In this document: positions 17,208-26,563 of the stretch, piece by piece
How positions within the stretch are numbered: the stretch's first letter is position 1
Layout of the letters: each line of letters begins with the position of its first letter
Assembly (NCBI RefSeq): GCF_000425485.1
Contig: NZ_AUDN01000008.1
Span: 124,001 to 188,000, forward strand
Source: Flavobacterium tegetincola DSM 22377
Lineage (GTDB): Bacteria; Bacteroidota; Bacteroidia; Flavobacteriales; Flavobacteriaceae
Reading direction: 5' to 3'
Length of the DNA: 64,000 nt
Program-made: the position numbers and the translations under genes
Notes under the pieces: model-generated
The model's input: only the letters and a program-made list of their open reading frames with translations
Database searches by the model: none
Told to the model about the DNA's origin: nothing

Positions 17208-17537
17208 ATGAATATTCAGGAATTAATCAATCAGCAAATGGATCATTTCATTGAAAAGCTGATGTCAAAAGATCAATTGTCGCACGAAAAACTCATTGAA
17301 GTTGCTTCTCACGTTGGCGCTTATCTCATTCGTACCCGACACATACAAAACAAGGGCATTGCAAGCCAAGAAATTGATTTGGTTTTACAAAGTGTATTTG
17401 CCTTCATTCATACTAATTTTGAAAATCAGTTTCACACTGAAGACTTTATCCTGATAAAGGAAACGACCTCAAATCTTTTAAAAGATCCAAGTTTTGATCA
17501 AGAGATAGAAGATTATTTTAAAGAATTTTATACATAA
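17208..17537 (+). CDS. conserved hypothetical helical protein
   Basis: A 109-residue protein, mostly predicted alpha-helix, beginning MNIQELINQQMDHFIEKLMS. A longer frame starting inside the glycine-rich gene is an artefact. It has no signal peptide, membrane segment or recognised motif. It sits 19 bases after the TPM gene and ahead of a strong bidirectional terminator, so it is probably the last gene of the LemA-TPM operon. The function is unknown. Confidence 0.65.
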   Translation: MNIQELINQQMDHFIEKLMSKDQLSHEKLIEVASHVGAYLIRTRHIQNKGIASQEIDLVLQSVFAFIHTNFENQFHTEDFILIKETTSNLLKDPSFDQEIEDYFKEFYT

Positions 17538-17568
17538 AAAAAGGAGCTTAATTGCTCCTTTTTCTTTT
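17536..17568. terminator. bidirectional terminator between the LemA operon and a TonB receptor
   Basis: GGAGC (17543-17547) pairs with GCTCC (17554-17558), flanked by an A-run on the left and a T-run on the right, with loop TTAATT. It works for the plus-strand operon and for the convergent minus-strand receptor. Confidence 0.85.
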
Positions 17569-17575
17569 TGTTCAT

Positions 17576-20347
17576 TTAGTCTTCCCAGCGGCTCTTTTTC
17601 TTGCCTCCAAATTTCTCAATCTTGTAAGTCAATGAAAACATCGCATACCTTCTTAAAACTGTGTTTTCTACATCTTGTATAGCCGTTGGAGTTATCGTTC
17701 TAGTAGCATTTACGTTTTGATCTAGCAAATCATAAATTTTAACTTTGGCTAATAACTGATCGTTAAAAAAGTTGTAGCCCAAACTCATGTTCCATAAATA
17801 AAAATCTTTTTGAAATCCGTCAGCTATATTGGAGTTGTATGTATACCCAAAATCATTTCCGAAGACCACATTTTTGGGCCAATAAGAAGTTGTTTCTAAC
17901 TTTAACGTATGTACAAAGTTGGACAAACCGTCAATGGAATAGTTTTTAAACTTCGTATCACTAAAATTGTAATTGTAACTTGGAGTAATGGTCAATAATT
18001 CTCCATATTCCCAAGACAACTCTATGCTTGGGTTTAAAGATAATGCTTCCGCTTCGTACGCTTGATTATTAGTCAACCCTTTTGAAAGACCGTAATTAGT
18101 ACTTAAACCCAAACTGTATTTAAAAGTATGCTCTTCTTTTTTGATACTTTCATCCCAATTGAAGCCAAGAAAACCATTGTAAGTAATACTTGTGTTTTCA
18201 AAAGTTGTATTTCTTTTAGCACTTGCGTCAAAAACGGTCGAGGAAACAATTTGATTATTGTAAAAACTACCACCAGAATATAAATAAAAACCGGAACGCG
18301 TTGCATAATCGTAATTATTAAAACCAAGGTAAAAATTATTCCTCTTAGTGGGTTTCAAATCTGGATTTCCAACGATGGTATTTAATGGATTGGATAAGTT
18401 TTCTACCGGTAAAATTTGGTTCGCAGTAGGCAAACTTACTGAATAACGGTAATTCATATATATCGATTTAGATTTTGAAAATCTATAATTTAAATACCCG
18501 TTTACATTGGGCAAGACATAATCTTTATTTAAAACCGTGCTTTGATCTAAATAATTTGAGAAGTTTTCAAAACGCGTAATTTCTGTTCCGACGCTAATTC
18601 TTGCATTGAATTTTTTCTTACGAATACTTAAAGTTAAAAATGGATTTACCTCTTTTGTAGCAGATGTGATGTAATTGGAAAGCAATTCATTTTTAATGGA
18701 ATAATTTCCACTTGCTTCATCAAAATCAAAAGTTGCTTTATCATTAACAGATTTACTCCACTTATATCTTGTTCCAACAGAAAAAGTAAGCGAGTCTGTA
18801 ATTGGCTCTGAGTACGTTAACGAAGTAGAAAACCGGTCGTCTTTTTCTTTGTTGTTTTCAATTAAATTCCGATTAATCACTTCATCTCCAGCATCTCTGT
18901 ATAAAATAGTTGTGGAAATATCCTGACTTTCCGTCTTATCATTAGTATTTTCATTGTCAAAATTAAAAGACAAACTTCTTCCCTTCTTCTTAAATTTTCT
19001 AAAAAGGTATAAATCATTTTCAAACGCCAAGTTAGTCGCATTGTTATTACTATAACTATTGCTTTCATTTAAAGCTTCGCCAAATTCATCTACTGAAAAT
19101 TGAGATCGATTTGCTGTGTACCTCGAGTTGCTTTTCTTTAAATTTGGACGAATGTCCAACGTGGTAAGTGAATCAATTTTGTACTCAAATTCTACATTCA
19201 AATTGTGTCCGTTACTTACGTTTCTTGTTTTACCTAAAGATTCTGTTGTAAATTTATTTTCTGGCAATAGGTTCTCCACCTTGCTGCGTGAATCATTATT
19301 ATTTTCAGAAGAGTTATAGAAATAGCTGGCGCTTGGATCAATTTTTTTTCCAAACTTGTCGGAATAATTCACTCCAATCATATTGGATTCGGTAATCCCA
19401 TTTCCGCCACCAAATTGCTGACCATTAATATTAAAACTTCCATCGCCACTAGAATAAACGTTTCTACCGCCACCCATGGAATCAAAAACTTCGTCCATCG
19501 AAAATCCGATAGAGTTAATATTATTAGAAGAACCTAAAAAACTAAACTTTTGGTCGTTTTTAAAATAATTGATCAATCCACTGGATTCGTATCGATCTTT
19601 AGTTCCTAAACCACCACTAAATTTTCCAAACAATCCTTTGTTTTTATCTTCTTGAATAGTCAAATTAATCGTTTTTTCTTCCGCACTTGCCGCTTGACCC
19701 GCTAATTCTTCCTCCTTGGTTTTAGTATCAGAAATCTGTACTTTATCTATAATGTCGGACGGCAAATTTTTAGTGGCCACTTTACCATCTTTACCAAAGA
19801 ATGGTTTTCCGTTGACCAAAATATTATTTACTTCCTTACCGTTTACTGTAATTTTTCCATCCGAAGAAACTTCCACACCAGGCAATTGCTTCAGCAAAGT
19901 TTCAACATTAGAATCGGGACGCACTTTAAAAGAAGAAGCATTGAACTCCAAAGTATCTTGCTTAATCCGAACTGGTGGAGCTTGGCCTTGAATCACTACT
20001 TCATTTAAATCATTGGCTTGATCTAAGACTTTAATTACACCAAAATCTTTAGATTCGGTTAGCGATTCTAATTTCACAGTGTAATCTTGAAATCCGACGA
20101 ATGAAATTTTAAAGTAAACAGGCTGCGAGATTTTCCGAGTTGACAATGAAAAATTTCCGTTTTTGTCTGAAATAGTATAATCCACAATCGCAGAATCTTT
20201 TACTGTGGTAATAAAAATGGTGGCTGATTCTAGCGGAAGTTTAGAAGTATCTTCAATTATTTTTCCTTTAATCGTTACCGTGTTTTGAGCAAGGAGCGAA
20301 GAGGACATCACTAAAAAAAAGAGCACTGATGCGTAGATTTTTGACAT
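17576..20347 (-). CDS. outer-membrane TonB-dependent receptor-like beta-barrel protein
   Basis: A 923-residue outer-membrane protein: signal peptide (ASVLFFLVMSSSLLAQ), a carboxypeptidase-regulatory-like beta-sandwich (about residues 23-105), a plug region with LKQLPGVEVSSDGKITVNGK and NNILVNGKPFFG (about 145-185), then a long barrel of the OMP_b-brl_3 type ending KIEFGGKKKSRWED. Such proteins are common in Bacteroidetes and import unidentified ligands or act as envelope proteins. No SusD-like partner is nearby, so a polysaccharide locus is unlikely. It stands alone, convergent with the LemA operon, with der as the next gene upstream on the same strand. Confidence 0.88.
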   Translation of the reverse strand: MSKIYASVLFFLVMSSSLLAQNTVTIKGKIIEDTSKLPLESATIFITTVKDSAIVDYTISDKNGNFSLSTRKISQPVYFKISFVGFQDYTVKLESLTESKDFGVIKVLDQANDLNEVVIQGQAPPVRIKQDTLEFNASSFKVRPDSNVETLLKQLPGVEVSSDGKITVNGKEVNNILVNGKPFFGKDGKVATKNLPSDIIDKVQISDTKTKEEELAGQAASAEEKTINLTIQEDKNKGLFGKFSGGLGTKDRYESSGLINYFKNDQKFSFLGSSNNINSIGFSMDEVFDSMGGGRNVYSSGDGSFNINGQQFGGGNGITESNMIGVNYSDKFGKKIDPSASYFYNSSENNNDSRSKVENLLPENKFTTESLGKTRNVSNGHNLNVEFEYKIDSLTTLDIRPNLKKSNSRYTANRSQFSVDEFGEALNESNSYSNNNATNLAFENDLYLFRKFKKKGRSLSFNFDNENTNDKTESQDISTTILYRDAGDEVINRNLIENNKEKDDRFSTSLTYSEPITDSLTFSVGTRYKWSKSVNDKATFDFDEASGNYSIKNELLSNYITSATKEVNPFLTLSIRKKKFNARISVGTEITRFENFSNYLDQSTVLNKDYVLPNVNGYLNYRFSKSKSIYMNYRYSVSLPTANQILPVENLSNPLNTIVGNPDLKPTKRNNFYLGFNNYDYATRSGFYLYSGGSFYNNQIVSSTVFDASAKRNTTFENTSITYNGFLGFNWDESIKKEEHTFKYSLGLSTNYGLSKGLTNNQAYEAEALSLNPSIELSWEYGELLTITPSYNYNFSDTKFKNYSIDGLSNFVHTLKLETTSYWPKNVVFGNDFGYTYNSNIADGFQKDFYLWNMSLGYNFFNDQLLAKVKIYDLLDQNVNATRTITPTAIQDVENTVLRRYAMFSLTYKIEKFGGKKKSRWED

Positions 20348-20502
20348 AAATTGACTTGGTTTAGATTTACTTTCTGGTTCAATCTTATTTACAGCGAATT
20401 ACGATATTTAGTACGTAAAGAAATAATTTCTTACAAAATAATTAACAAATTTTTAATTACTGTAAAAAGTGTGATTACCTGAATAAAATTATTAAACCAA
20501 AA

Positions 20503-20530
20503 AAAAACCAGAACTTTCGCTCTGGTTTTT
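20503..20530 (-). terminator. terminator of der
   Basis: AAAAACCAGA (20503-20512) pairs with TCTGGTTTTT (20521-20530) around loop ACTTTCGC. On the minus strand it ends in a T-run a few bases after the der stop. Confidence 0.85.
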
Positions 20531-20534
20531 ACTA

Positions 20535-21842
20535 TTATTTTTCTCTGATATACACATCAATTGGTACACCTGAAAAATCCCATTTTTCACGGATTTTATT
20601 TTCTAAAAAGCGTTTGTACGGTTCTTTTACATATTGCGGTAAATTTGCAAAAAACACAAACTGAGGCGTTGGCGTAGGAAGTTGCATGCAATATTTAATT
20701 TTTACATATTTTCCTTTCAAAGCCGGTGGCGGATAACCTTCAATTACTTTCAACATATAATCGTTGAACTTAGAAGTAGGTATACGTTGTTTTTTATTTT
20801 CAAATACTTGAACAGTTGCTTCCAAAGCTTTCAATAAACGTTGTTTCGTTAAAGCTGATACAAACAAAATGGGCACATCTGTAAAAGGCATTAATTCTTT
20901 TCGAATTTTCTCCTCGTAATCCCGTGTAGACATGGTTTCTTTTTCTACTAAATCCCATTTGTTTACCAAAATTACTACTCCTTTACGGTTCTTTTCGGCC
21001 AACCAAAAAATCGACTGATCTTGACCTTCAAATCCACGAGTGGCATCAATAATCAAAATACAAACGTCTGCATATTCAATAGCACGAACGGATCGCATTA
21101 CCGAATAAAATTCTAAATCTTCCTTTACTTTTGCTTTACGACGAATTCCCGCTGTATCTACTAAGTTAAATTCAAATCCAAAACGGTCAAATTTTGTATC
21201 AATAGAATCACGCGTAGTTCCAGCAATATCTGTTACCATAAAACGGTCTTGACCGATCAAAGCATTGATAAAACTTGACTTTCCAGCGTTTGGTCTTCCC
21301 ACTACTGCAAATCTTGGCAATTCAACTTCGTCAACAGGTTCTTGTCGTTCTGGAAAAGATTCTACCAAGGCATCCATTAAATCCCCTGTTCCACTTCCTG
21401 AAATACTTGCAAACGTATAATAATCGCCTAAACCAAGGTTGTAAAACTCAATAGCGTCTTTTTCACGCATGGCATTATCTACCTTATTTACAGCCAATAA
21501 GACTGGTTTTTTTACTTTTCTCAATAATTTTGCAACAGTGTCATCCATAGGAGTAATTCCCTCTTCTACATCCACTACAAAAATAATTACATCCGCTTCA
21601 TCAATGGCTAATTCCACTTGTTTGCGAATTTCACTTTCAAAAACATCGTCTGAACCTTTGATGTATCCACCCGTGTCAATCACAGAAAACTCCTGCCCGT
21701 TCCATTCACTTTTTCCGTAATTACGGTCACGAGTTACCCCGGAAACCGAATCTACAATCGCTTCTCTTCTCTTAATCAACCTATTAAAAAGGGTTGATTT
21801 TCCAACATTTGGACGTCCAACTATGGCTACAATATTGTTCAT
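20535..21842 (-). CDS. der: ribosome biogenesis GTPase Der (EngA)
   Basis: A 435-residue protein with two GTPase domains in tandem and a C-terminal KH-like domain. G1 motifs are GRPNVGKST (first domain, near residue 10) and GRPNAGKSS (near residue 182). G3 motifs are DTGGY and DTAGI; G4 motifs are NKVD and NKWD. Der assists 50S subunit assembly. The start is the ATG of [11 protein letters not shown]; an upstream in-frame ATG adds seven residues and lies within the untranslated leader predicted from the promoter. A second ribosome GTPase, era, is encoded just upstream on the same strand. Confidence 0.98.
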   Translation of the reverse strand: MNNIVAIVGRPNVGKSTLFNRLIKRREAIVDSVSGVTRDRNYGKSEWNGQEFSVIDTGGYIKGSDDVFESEIRKQVELAIDEADVIIFVVDVEEGITPMDDTVAKLLRKVKKPVLLAVNKVDNAMREKDAIEFYNLGLGDYYTFASISGSGTGDLMDALVESFPERQEPVDEVELPRFAVVGRPNAGKSSFINALIGQDRFMVTDIAGTTRDSIDTKFDRFGFEFNLVDTAGIRRKAKVKEDLEFYSVMRSVRAIEYADVCILIIDATRGFEGQDQSIFWLAEKNRKGVVILVNKWDLVEKETMSTRDYEEKIRKELMPFTDVPILFVSALTKQRLLKALEATVQVFENKKQRIPTSKFNDYMLKVIEGYPPPALKGKYVKIKYCMQLPTPTPQFVFFANLPQYVKEPYKRFLENKIREKWDFSGVPIDVYIREK

Positions 21843-21860
21843 AAAATAATTTTCAATTTG

Positions 21861-21868
21861 CAAAAGTA
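21861..21868 (-). promoter_or_regulatory. candidate -7 element for der
   Basis: On the minus strand this reads TACTTTTG (TAnnTTTG), 18 bases upstream of the der ATG. A transcript starting here would exclude the longer alternative start. No clear -33 TTG. Confidence 0.45.
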
Positions 21869-22094
21869 CGCTTTTTTGCCCCTATTATTTGCTAGGAAAC
21901 GTAAGTATTTTCAATTTTTAATACTTAAAAGCCTTATAAAATGGATAATCACTTACTTTTATTACATTGGAATGGCACATAAATGATCTGAATTTATTAT
22001 TTGTAAAAAAAATACGTCGGGAAAATAGTTGCAGATTTATTGCAATTTAAAATAATTTGAATATTTTAGTCGCACAATTGTTAAAATAATTAGG

Positions 22095-22592
22095 ATGGAA
22101 ATAGATGATCAAATTGCTTTACGTCCGTCTTTCAATGTAGACGTTCCAAAATCAGTGGGCGAAATTTTAAAAAATGCCACAAAAATAGAACAGGAAGTAC
22201 GAGAAAATTATCGAATTAAAATTTCAGACCATCACATTTTCTTCTTCATCATTGGTGCAAAAAAAAAGTATTATTCACCGCACTTACATATTGAACTGAC
22301 AGAAAACGAAGACAAAACCACACATGTAAAAGGTTTATATGGCCCGGATCAAATGGTTTGGACCTTTTTTATGTTTCTGCATTTTATAATTGCAGGACTT
22401 TTTTTAATTTTTGCAGTCATCGCTTATTCGCATTGGACTTTAAAACAATCCACCACTTTTGACTTTGTCATTATGGGACTACTGCTTGTGTCTTGGTTCG
22501 CACTCTATTTTCAAGCGCGAATCAACAGAAAAAAATGCCAACCTCAGATGCACAATTTAGAACAATTGATGCAAAGAATGTTGACATTTTAA
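22095..22592 (+). CDS. conserved membrane protein of unknown function
   Basis: A 165-residue protein with a soluble N-terminal part (about 1-90, with KISDHHIFFFIIGAKKKYYS and a HLHIEL strand) and two C-terminal membrane helices (about 97-118 and 127-145, WTFFMFLHFIIAGLFLIFAV and FVIMGLLLVSWFALYF). The C-terminus is a short amphipathic helix. No domain was recognised. It lies between der and era, on the opposite strand, and does not share their function as far as can be seen. Confidence 0.7.
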   Translation: MEIDDQIALRPSFNVDVPKSVGEILKNATKIEQEVRENYRIKISDHHIFFFIIGAKKKYYSPHLHIELTENEDKTTHVKGLYGPDQMVWTFFMFLHFIIAGLFLIFAVIAYSHWTLKQSTTFDFVIMGLLLVSWFALYFQARINRKKCQPQMHNLEQLMQRMLTF

Positions 22593-22637
22593 TTTTTAGC
22601 GAAAGAGGGGTTTTTCAACTTTCACTTCTTGTATTTT

Positions 22638-22722
22638 GAGGAGCTTGATCCAGCTGTTCACTTTATCTTTTCTGTCTTAAAGAAAGCCAGAAAAGGATGC
22701 CGCTTCCATCTGGGCTATGGAA
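22638..22722 (-). ncRNA. candidate structured RNA element downstream of era
   Basis: Reading the minus strand, the element begins CCATAGCCCAGATGGAAGCG and contains a hairpin CTTTTCTG/CAGAAAAG (22688-22695 with 22667-22674). CCAG near its start can pair with CTGG near its end, closing a larger fold. It starts 24 bases after the era stop. I recall very similar GATGGAAGCGGCATCC sequences in many Flavobacteriia intergenic regions; a relation to a published RNA motif is only a suspicion. It may be part of the era transcript or an independent RNA. Confidence 0.5.
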
Positions 22723-22745
22723 TTATTTTTCAGCAGAACCGTTTT

Positions 22746-23627
22746 TTAATTATTGTAACCAAATCGTTTCAACATATTGGTGTTGCTTCTCCAGTTTTTG
22801 TTGACTTTCACATACATCTCAATATGGATTTGTTTTCCAAAAAACTTTTCTAAATCAGCACGTGCTTCCACTCCTACTCTTTTTAGCGCTTCACCTTTGT
22901 GTCCGATGATAATTCCTTTTTGAGTATCGCGTTCTACCATGATTAAGGCACGAATTCGGATGATATTTTCATCTTCAAAAAACTCTTCGGTTTCAATTTC
23001 CACAGAATAAGGAATTTCCTTCTTATAATGAAGCAAGATTTTCTCACGAATGGTTTCGTTTACAAAGAAACGCTCTGGCTTATCTGTCAACTGGTCTTTT
23101 GGATAATACGCTGGAGATTCCGGCAATAAATCCAAAATTCGATTGAAAACTTCTTTTACATTAAAGTTTTGCAACGCCGAAATTGGGAAAATTTCTGCAT
23201 TAGGTACTTTTGCCGTCCAATACGCCACTTGCTCTTCCAATTGGATTTGATCTGAAGTGTCAATTTTATTTAGAAGCAACAAAATTGGAATTTGAGCATG
23301 AATGATTTTATTAAAAAAAGCTTCATCTTTTAAGTCTTGTTCTCCAATTTCAACCATGTAAATCAAGATATCCGCATCTTCAAATGCTGATTTTACAAAG
23401 TTCATCATGGAAGTTTGCATCTCGTAAGCGGGTTTAATAATACCTGGAGTATCCGACAAAATCACTTGAAAATCATCCCCATTTACAATTCCCAAAATAC
23501 GGTGACGTGTAGTTTGTGCTTTTGAAGTAATGATCGACAAGCGTTCGCCTACGAAAGCATTCATTAAGGTTGATTTTCCAACGTTTGGATTTCCAATAAT
23601 ATTTACAAAACCTGCTTTATGTGACAT
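22746..23627 (-). CDS. era: GTPase Era
   Basis: A 293-residue GTPase that binds the 3' end of 16S rRNA in 30S assembly. The GTPase domain has [12 protein letters not shown] (G1, residues 12-23), SDTPGI (G3) and NKID (G4). The C-terminal KH domain has IRALIMVERDTQKGIIIGHK, ending with the GEALKRVG loop. The ATG at 23625-23627 is the natural start, with a good -7 element 20 bases upstream. It ends 24 bases before the candidate structured RNA. Confidence 0.98.
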   Translation of the reverse strand: MSHKAGFVNIIGNPNVGKSTLMNAFVGERLSIITSKAQTTRHRILGIVNGDDFQVILSDTPGIIKPAYEMQTSMMNFVKSAFEDADILIYMVEIGEQDLKDEAFFNKIIHAQIPILLLLNKIDTSDQIQLEEQVAYWTAKVPNAEIFPISALQNFNVKEVFNRILDLLPESPAYYPKDQLTDKPERFFVNETIREKILLHYKKEIPYSVEIETEEFFEDENIIRIRALIMVERDTQKGIIIGHKGEALKRVGVEARADLEKFFGKQIHIEMYVKVNKNWRSNTNMLKRFGYNN

Positions 23628-23646
23628 TTACAATTTATTTAGTTTG

Positions 23647-23654
23647 CAAAGATA
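23647..23654 (-). promoter_or_regulatory. candidate -7 element for era
   Basis: On the minus strand this reads TATCTTTG, matching TAnnTTTG, about 20 bases before the era ATG. No clear -33 box. Confidence 0.45.
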
Positions 23655-23702
23655 CTGATATCAGTGGAATAGACGAAATAAAACATTTTTTAAAAAAAAT
23701 GC

Positions 23703-23732
23703 TTGTTTATCAAGATAAACGTTGTAAATTTG
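23703..23732 (+). promoter_or_regulatory. promoter of the tandem initiator tRNAs
   Basis: TTG at 23703-23705 is followed by exactly 19 bases and then TAAATTTG at 23725-23732. This is the textbook Bacteroidetes -33/-7 arrangement. The first tRNA starts 12 bases later. Confidence 0.8.
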
Positions 23733-23744
23733 CACCCGAAACAT

Positions 23745-23817
<73 letters not shown>

Positions 23818-23872
23818 CTAAGTTTACTAATTCGATTAGTAAAAAAATCATTTTGAGATTACAAACGCACAT

Positions 23873-23945
<73 letters not shown>

Positions 23946-23948
23946 CAA

Positions 23949-23982
23949 AGAAAAAGCTTCATAGAAATATGAAGCTTTTTCT
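23949..23982 (+). terminator. terminator of the tRNA pair
   Basis: AGAAAAAGCTTCATA (23949-23963) pairs perfectly with TATGAAGCTTTTTCT (23968-23982) around loop GAAA. The next 230 bases (23983-24214) to the AraC-type gene hold no gene that I can see, only AT-rich DNA. Confidence 0.93.
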
Positions 23983-24214
23983 GTTTTATAGCGTTTCGTG
24001 AAACATTAGAATTTTTTCAACTCTTACCCACTTCTTAAATAGAATTTTTCAATTCTAAATTATATTAAGTTAATCATTTCTTAATCGCTTGAAAAAGTTA
24101 TTGCTATTCATTTAAATTCGTCACGTCAATTTGCTGTGGAAAAACCGCATTTGAAAATTGATCTTTTATTTAGATGCTTGCTCCTAATTTTCAAGAATTA
24201 AATTATAGTAGAAA

Positions 24215-25351
24215 TTGATTTATACAACACTTTTAAATATTGCAATTTTTCAAGGAGTGCTTTTGGGCTTAATTATTTTAAAGTCTTCGTTATTCAATAG
24301 TAATTCAAATAAATATCTAGCCTATTTATTATTTACACTTTCCATTCTTTTACTGAATCATGTTCTTGCGATTGAAGATGCATACAAACCTTATCCTTTT
24401 TTACAGTTTATTGATGATGTTGAATGGGCATTTCTATTACCTGTTTTTATATTTCTATTTATTATAAACCGGATTGAAGATGCTGTAAAAAGCAAACAAA
24501 AAATTTATTTGTGTTTTATTCCATTTGTCTATTCCGCTGTTCTTAATATTACAAACGATCTTGATAGTGTTGCAGGAATTTATAAAATCCCTGCAACATT
24601 ATTCGATATAATAAATGTACTTGGCCTTATTCATCTACTTTTAGCCGTTACTTTTATTCCTTTCTTACTGATTTACTCTTTTTTTATGGTAAAGCATTTA
24701 AAAGTCAAGGAAGAAGAAAATTGGGTTGTTATCCTATTAAGTCTTGTTAGTTTATTGCTAATGTCTTGGCTTATTACTGCTCTAACAGGCTTGATTCTTA
24801 AATATGATATTTCTTCTACAATGAGCGGAGTGGCTTTATTTGGCACATTTATAATTCATTGGACAGCTTATAAAGGCATTTACAAATACAAGTTAGCAAA
24901 GAATAAGGAAGCTGTTCATAATTTTCTACATACAGATCTGCTGGTTACTTATCCCGATTCGCAAATTGTAGAAATTAGACCATCGGAAGAGAACAAAGAA
25001 TGCATTGCAGCGGATAATATCTATTTTCAAAAACTGCAACTTCTTTGCAACGAGCAACACATTTATACGGATAGCACTTTAAACAGAGAAAAAGTAGCTG
25101 AAAAATTGGGAATAAGTCCTGGCTATGTTTCGCAAATTGTAAATGCGATAACCGGAGACAACTTTGCCAATTACATAAATAACTACCTGGTAGAAGCCGT
25201 AAAGGAAATGATTTCAAATTCTGAATTTGAAAACTACAATTTATTAGCGATGGGATTAGAATCTGGCTTTACTTCCAAGACCACTTTTTATAAAAGCTTC
25301 AAAAAAGCTACGGGTCAAACACCAAATGAATATAAGAATAGCGGTAAATAA
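24215..25351 (+). CDS. membrane-bound AraC-family transcriptional regulator
   Basis: A 378-residue protein with about seven N-terminal membrane helices (residues 1-230: IFQGVLLGLIIL, YLAYLLFTLSILLLNHVL, WAFLLPVFIFLFIIN and others) and a C-terminal AraC DNA-binding domain (about 280-375) with KLGISPGYVSQIVNAITGDN and ESGFTSKTTFYKSFKKATGQ. Such regulators sense an unknown signal in the membrane. The start is a TTG: an in-frame TAG lies two codons upstream, and no ATG precedes the first helix. The gene just downstream encodes a small outer-membrane barrel, which may be a target. Confidence 0.88.
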   Translation: MIYTTLLNIAIFQGVLLGLIILKSSLFNSNSNKYLAYLLFTLSILLLNHVLAIEDAYKPYPFLQFIDDVEWAFLLPVFIFLFIINRIEDAVKSKQKIYLCFIPFVYSAVLNITNDLDSVAGIYKIPATLFDIINVLGLIHLLLAVTFIPFLLIYSFFMVKHLKVKEEENWVVILLSLVSLLLMSWLITALTGLILKYDISSTMSGVALFGTFIIHWTAYKGIYKYKLAKNKEAVHNFLHTDLLVTYPDSQIVEIRPSEENKECIAADNIYFQKLQLLCNEQHIYTDSTLNREKVAEKLGISPGYVSQIVNAITGDNFANYINNYLVEAVKEMISNSEFENYNLLAMGLESGFTSKTTFYKSFKKATGQTPNEYKNSGK

Positions 25352-25439
25352 GTACCAATTTATCCATTTTTAAGGTTTTGACACCTCTTCTCGCTTTTCT
25401 TTGAGGACTTTTGCCATCAAATAATTCAAAACACATATT

Positions 25440-25994
25440 ATGAAAAAATTTTTTTTACTAACTGTTCTTACAGTTTTAGGGTTTACAAATGTCAATGCTC
25501 AAGAGGTTGAATTTGGCGTTAAAGGAGGTTTAAACTTTGCAAATATCAGCGGTGATAACACGAAAGATCTTGGCGCTGTTACAGCATTTAATTTTGGTGT
25601 TGTATCAGAAATTCACATTTCAGAAAAATTTTCCTTTCAACCTGAATTAATGTACTCGGGTCAGGGATACAGTCCTGACAACGATATTGTTGCTTTAAGT
25701 TACTTGAACCTTCCATTAATTGGAAAATATTATGTAACAAAAGGATTGAGTCTTGAAGCCGGACCGCAATTAGGTTTTTTACTTGCAGCGAAAAATGAAA
25801 AGACAGATGTGAAAGATGCGTTTAAAACTTTTGATTTTGGTGTTAATTTCGGCTTAGGTTACAAACTTGAAAGCGGACTTAATTTTGGCGCACGATACAA
25901 CCTGGGATTGACTAACATTAATAACTTAGATAATTCGTCTTTTAAAAATAAAAACAGCGTAATTCAAGTATCGATTGGGTACTTCTTTTTCTAA
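25440..25994 (+). CDS. outer-membrane beta-barrel protein (PorT/OMP_b-brl_2 type)
   Basis: A 184-residue protein with a signal peptide (FFLLTVLTVLGFTNVNAQ) followed by GVKGGLNFANISGDNTK, the typical opening of small eight-stranded Bacteroidetes barrels. Alternating hydrophobic strands run to the terminal ...VIQVSIGYFFF, which ends in phenylalanine as outer-membrane proteins do. No enzymatic motif. It follows the AraC-type regulator after 88 bases and is closed by its own terminator. Confidence 0.87.
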   Translation: MKKFFLLTVLTVLGFTNVNAQEVEFGVKGGLNFANISGDNTKDLGAVTAFNFGVVSEIHISEKFSFQPELMYSGQGYSPDNDIVALSYLNLPLIGKYYVTKGLSLEAGPQLGFLLAAKNEKTDVKDAFKTFDFGVNFGLGYKLESGLNFGARYNLGLTNINNLDNSSFKNKNSVIQVSIGYFFF

Positions 25995-26003
25995 AAAAAT
26001 TGG

Positions 26004-26034
26004 AGAGGCTGTCTTAAATGGACAGCCTCTTTTT
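26004..26034 (+). terminator. terminator of the beta-barrel gene
   Basis: AGAGGCTGTC (26004-26013) pairs with GACAGCCTCT (26021-26030) around loop TTAAATG, followed by TTTT. Confidence 0.93.
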
Positions 26035-26157
26035 ATTTAATTTTCGCATTAAAAACGTCTCTGCAGAATTATGGATTAATAATTTACGTCTTTTCAAAGA
26101 CACCATAATACCGATCTGCAAAACTCGCATTTAATGCTTAAAATTCATTAAAACCGA

Positions 26158-26439
26158 CTATGATACGCTTTCAATCTCTAAAGCAAGACGAAGGTCTTTT
26201 TCAGTAATACCTCCCGCATCATGCGTTGTCAAACAAATCTTTACTTTATTATACACATTTGACCATTCTGGATGGTGATTAGATTGCTGAGCAAGAAGCG
26301 CTACTTTTGTCATGAAGCCAAACGCTTCGATAAAATCTTTAAACTTATATTCACGAACAAGTTGTTCGTTTTCTAATTTCCAAGACTTCAAAGTTCCTGT
26401 TAACTCCTTTTTAATTTCTTCTGCGGTTGATTTCTCCAT
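26158..26439 (-). CDS. 4a-hydroxytetrahydrobiopterin dehydratase
   Basis: A 93-residue pterin-4a-carbinolamine dehydratase (EC 4.2.1.96, PhhB/PCD type). The active-site motif is [14 protein letters not shown] (His55-His56-Pro57) with a second histidine in TTHDAGGIT (His73). It restores the pterin cofactor after each turnover of an aromatic amino acid hydroxylase; the matching hydroxylase is at 7800-9557. The length is normal. The gene is alone on its strand, flanked by intergenic DNA on both sides. Confidence 0.95.
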   Translation of the reverse strand: MEKSTAEEIKKELTGTLKSWKLENEQLVREYKFKDFIEAFGFMTKVALLAQQSNHHPEWSNVYNKVKICLTTHDAGGITEKDLRLALEIESVS

Positions 26440-26538
26440 AATTCAAATTTTAAAACGTTTTACCGCTAATTTACGTAAACACTAGTAATTATAATCTTAA
26501 ACTTTAGAATGTTATTTTAGCACTCGTTTAAAAACAAT

Positions 26539-26546
26539 TACTTTTG
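26539..26546 (+). promoter_or_regulatory. candidate -7 element for the GNAT/FemAB-like gene
   Basis: TACTTTTG fits TAnnTTTG and ends 17 bases before the TTG start at 26564. No good -33 box. Confidence 0.4.
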
Positions 26547-26563
26547 TACTTCTTAAAACAAAT

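Noticed and set aside
17576-20347. Polysaccharide utilisation locus around the TonB receptor
   Set aside because: No SusD-like gene, glycoside hydrolase or sensor is adjacent.
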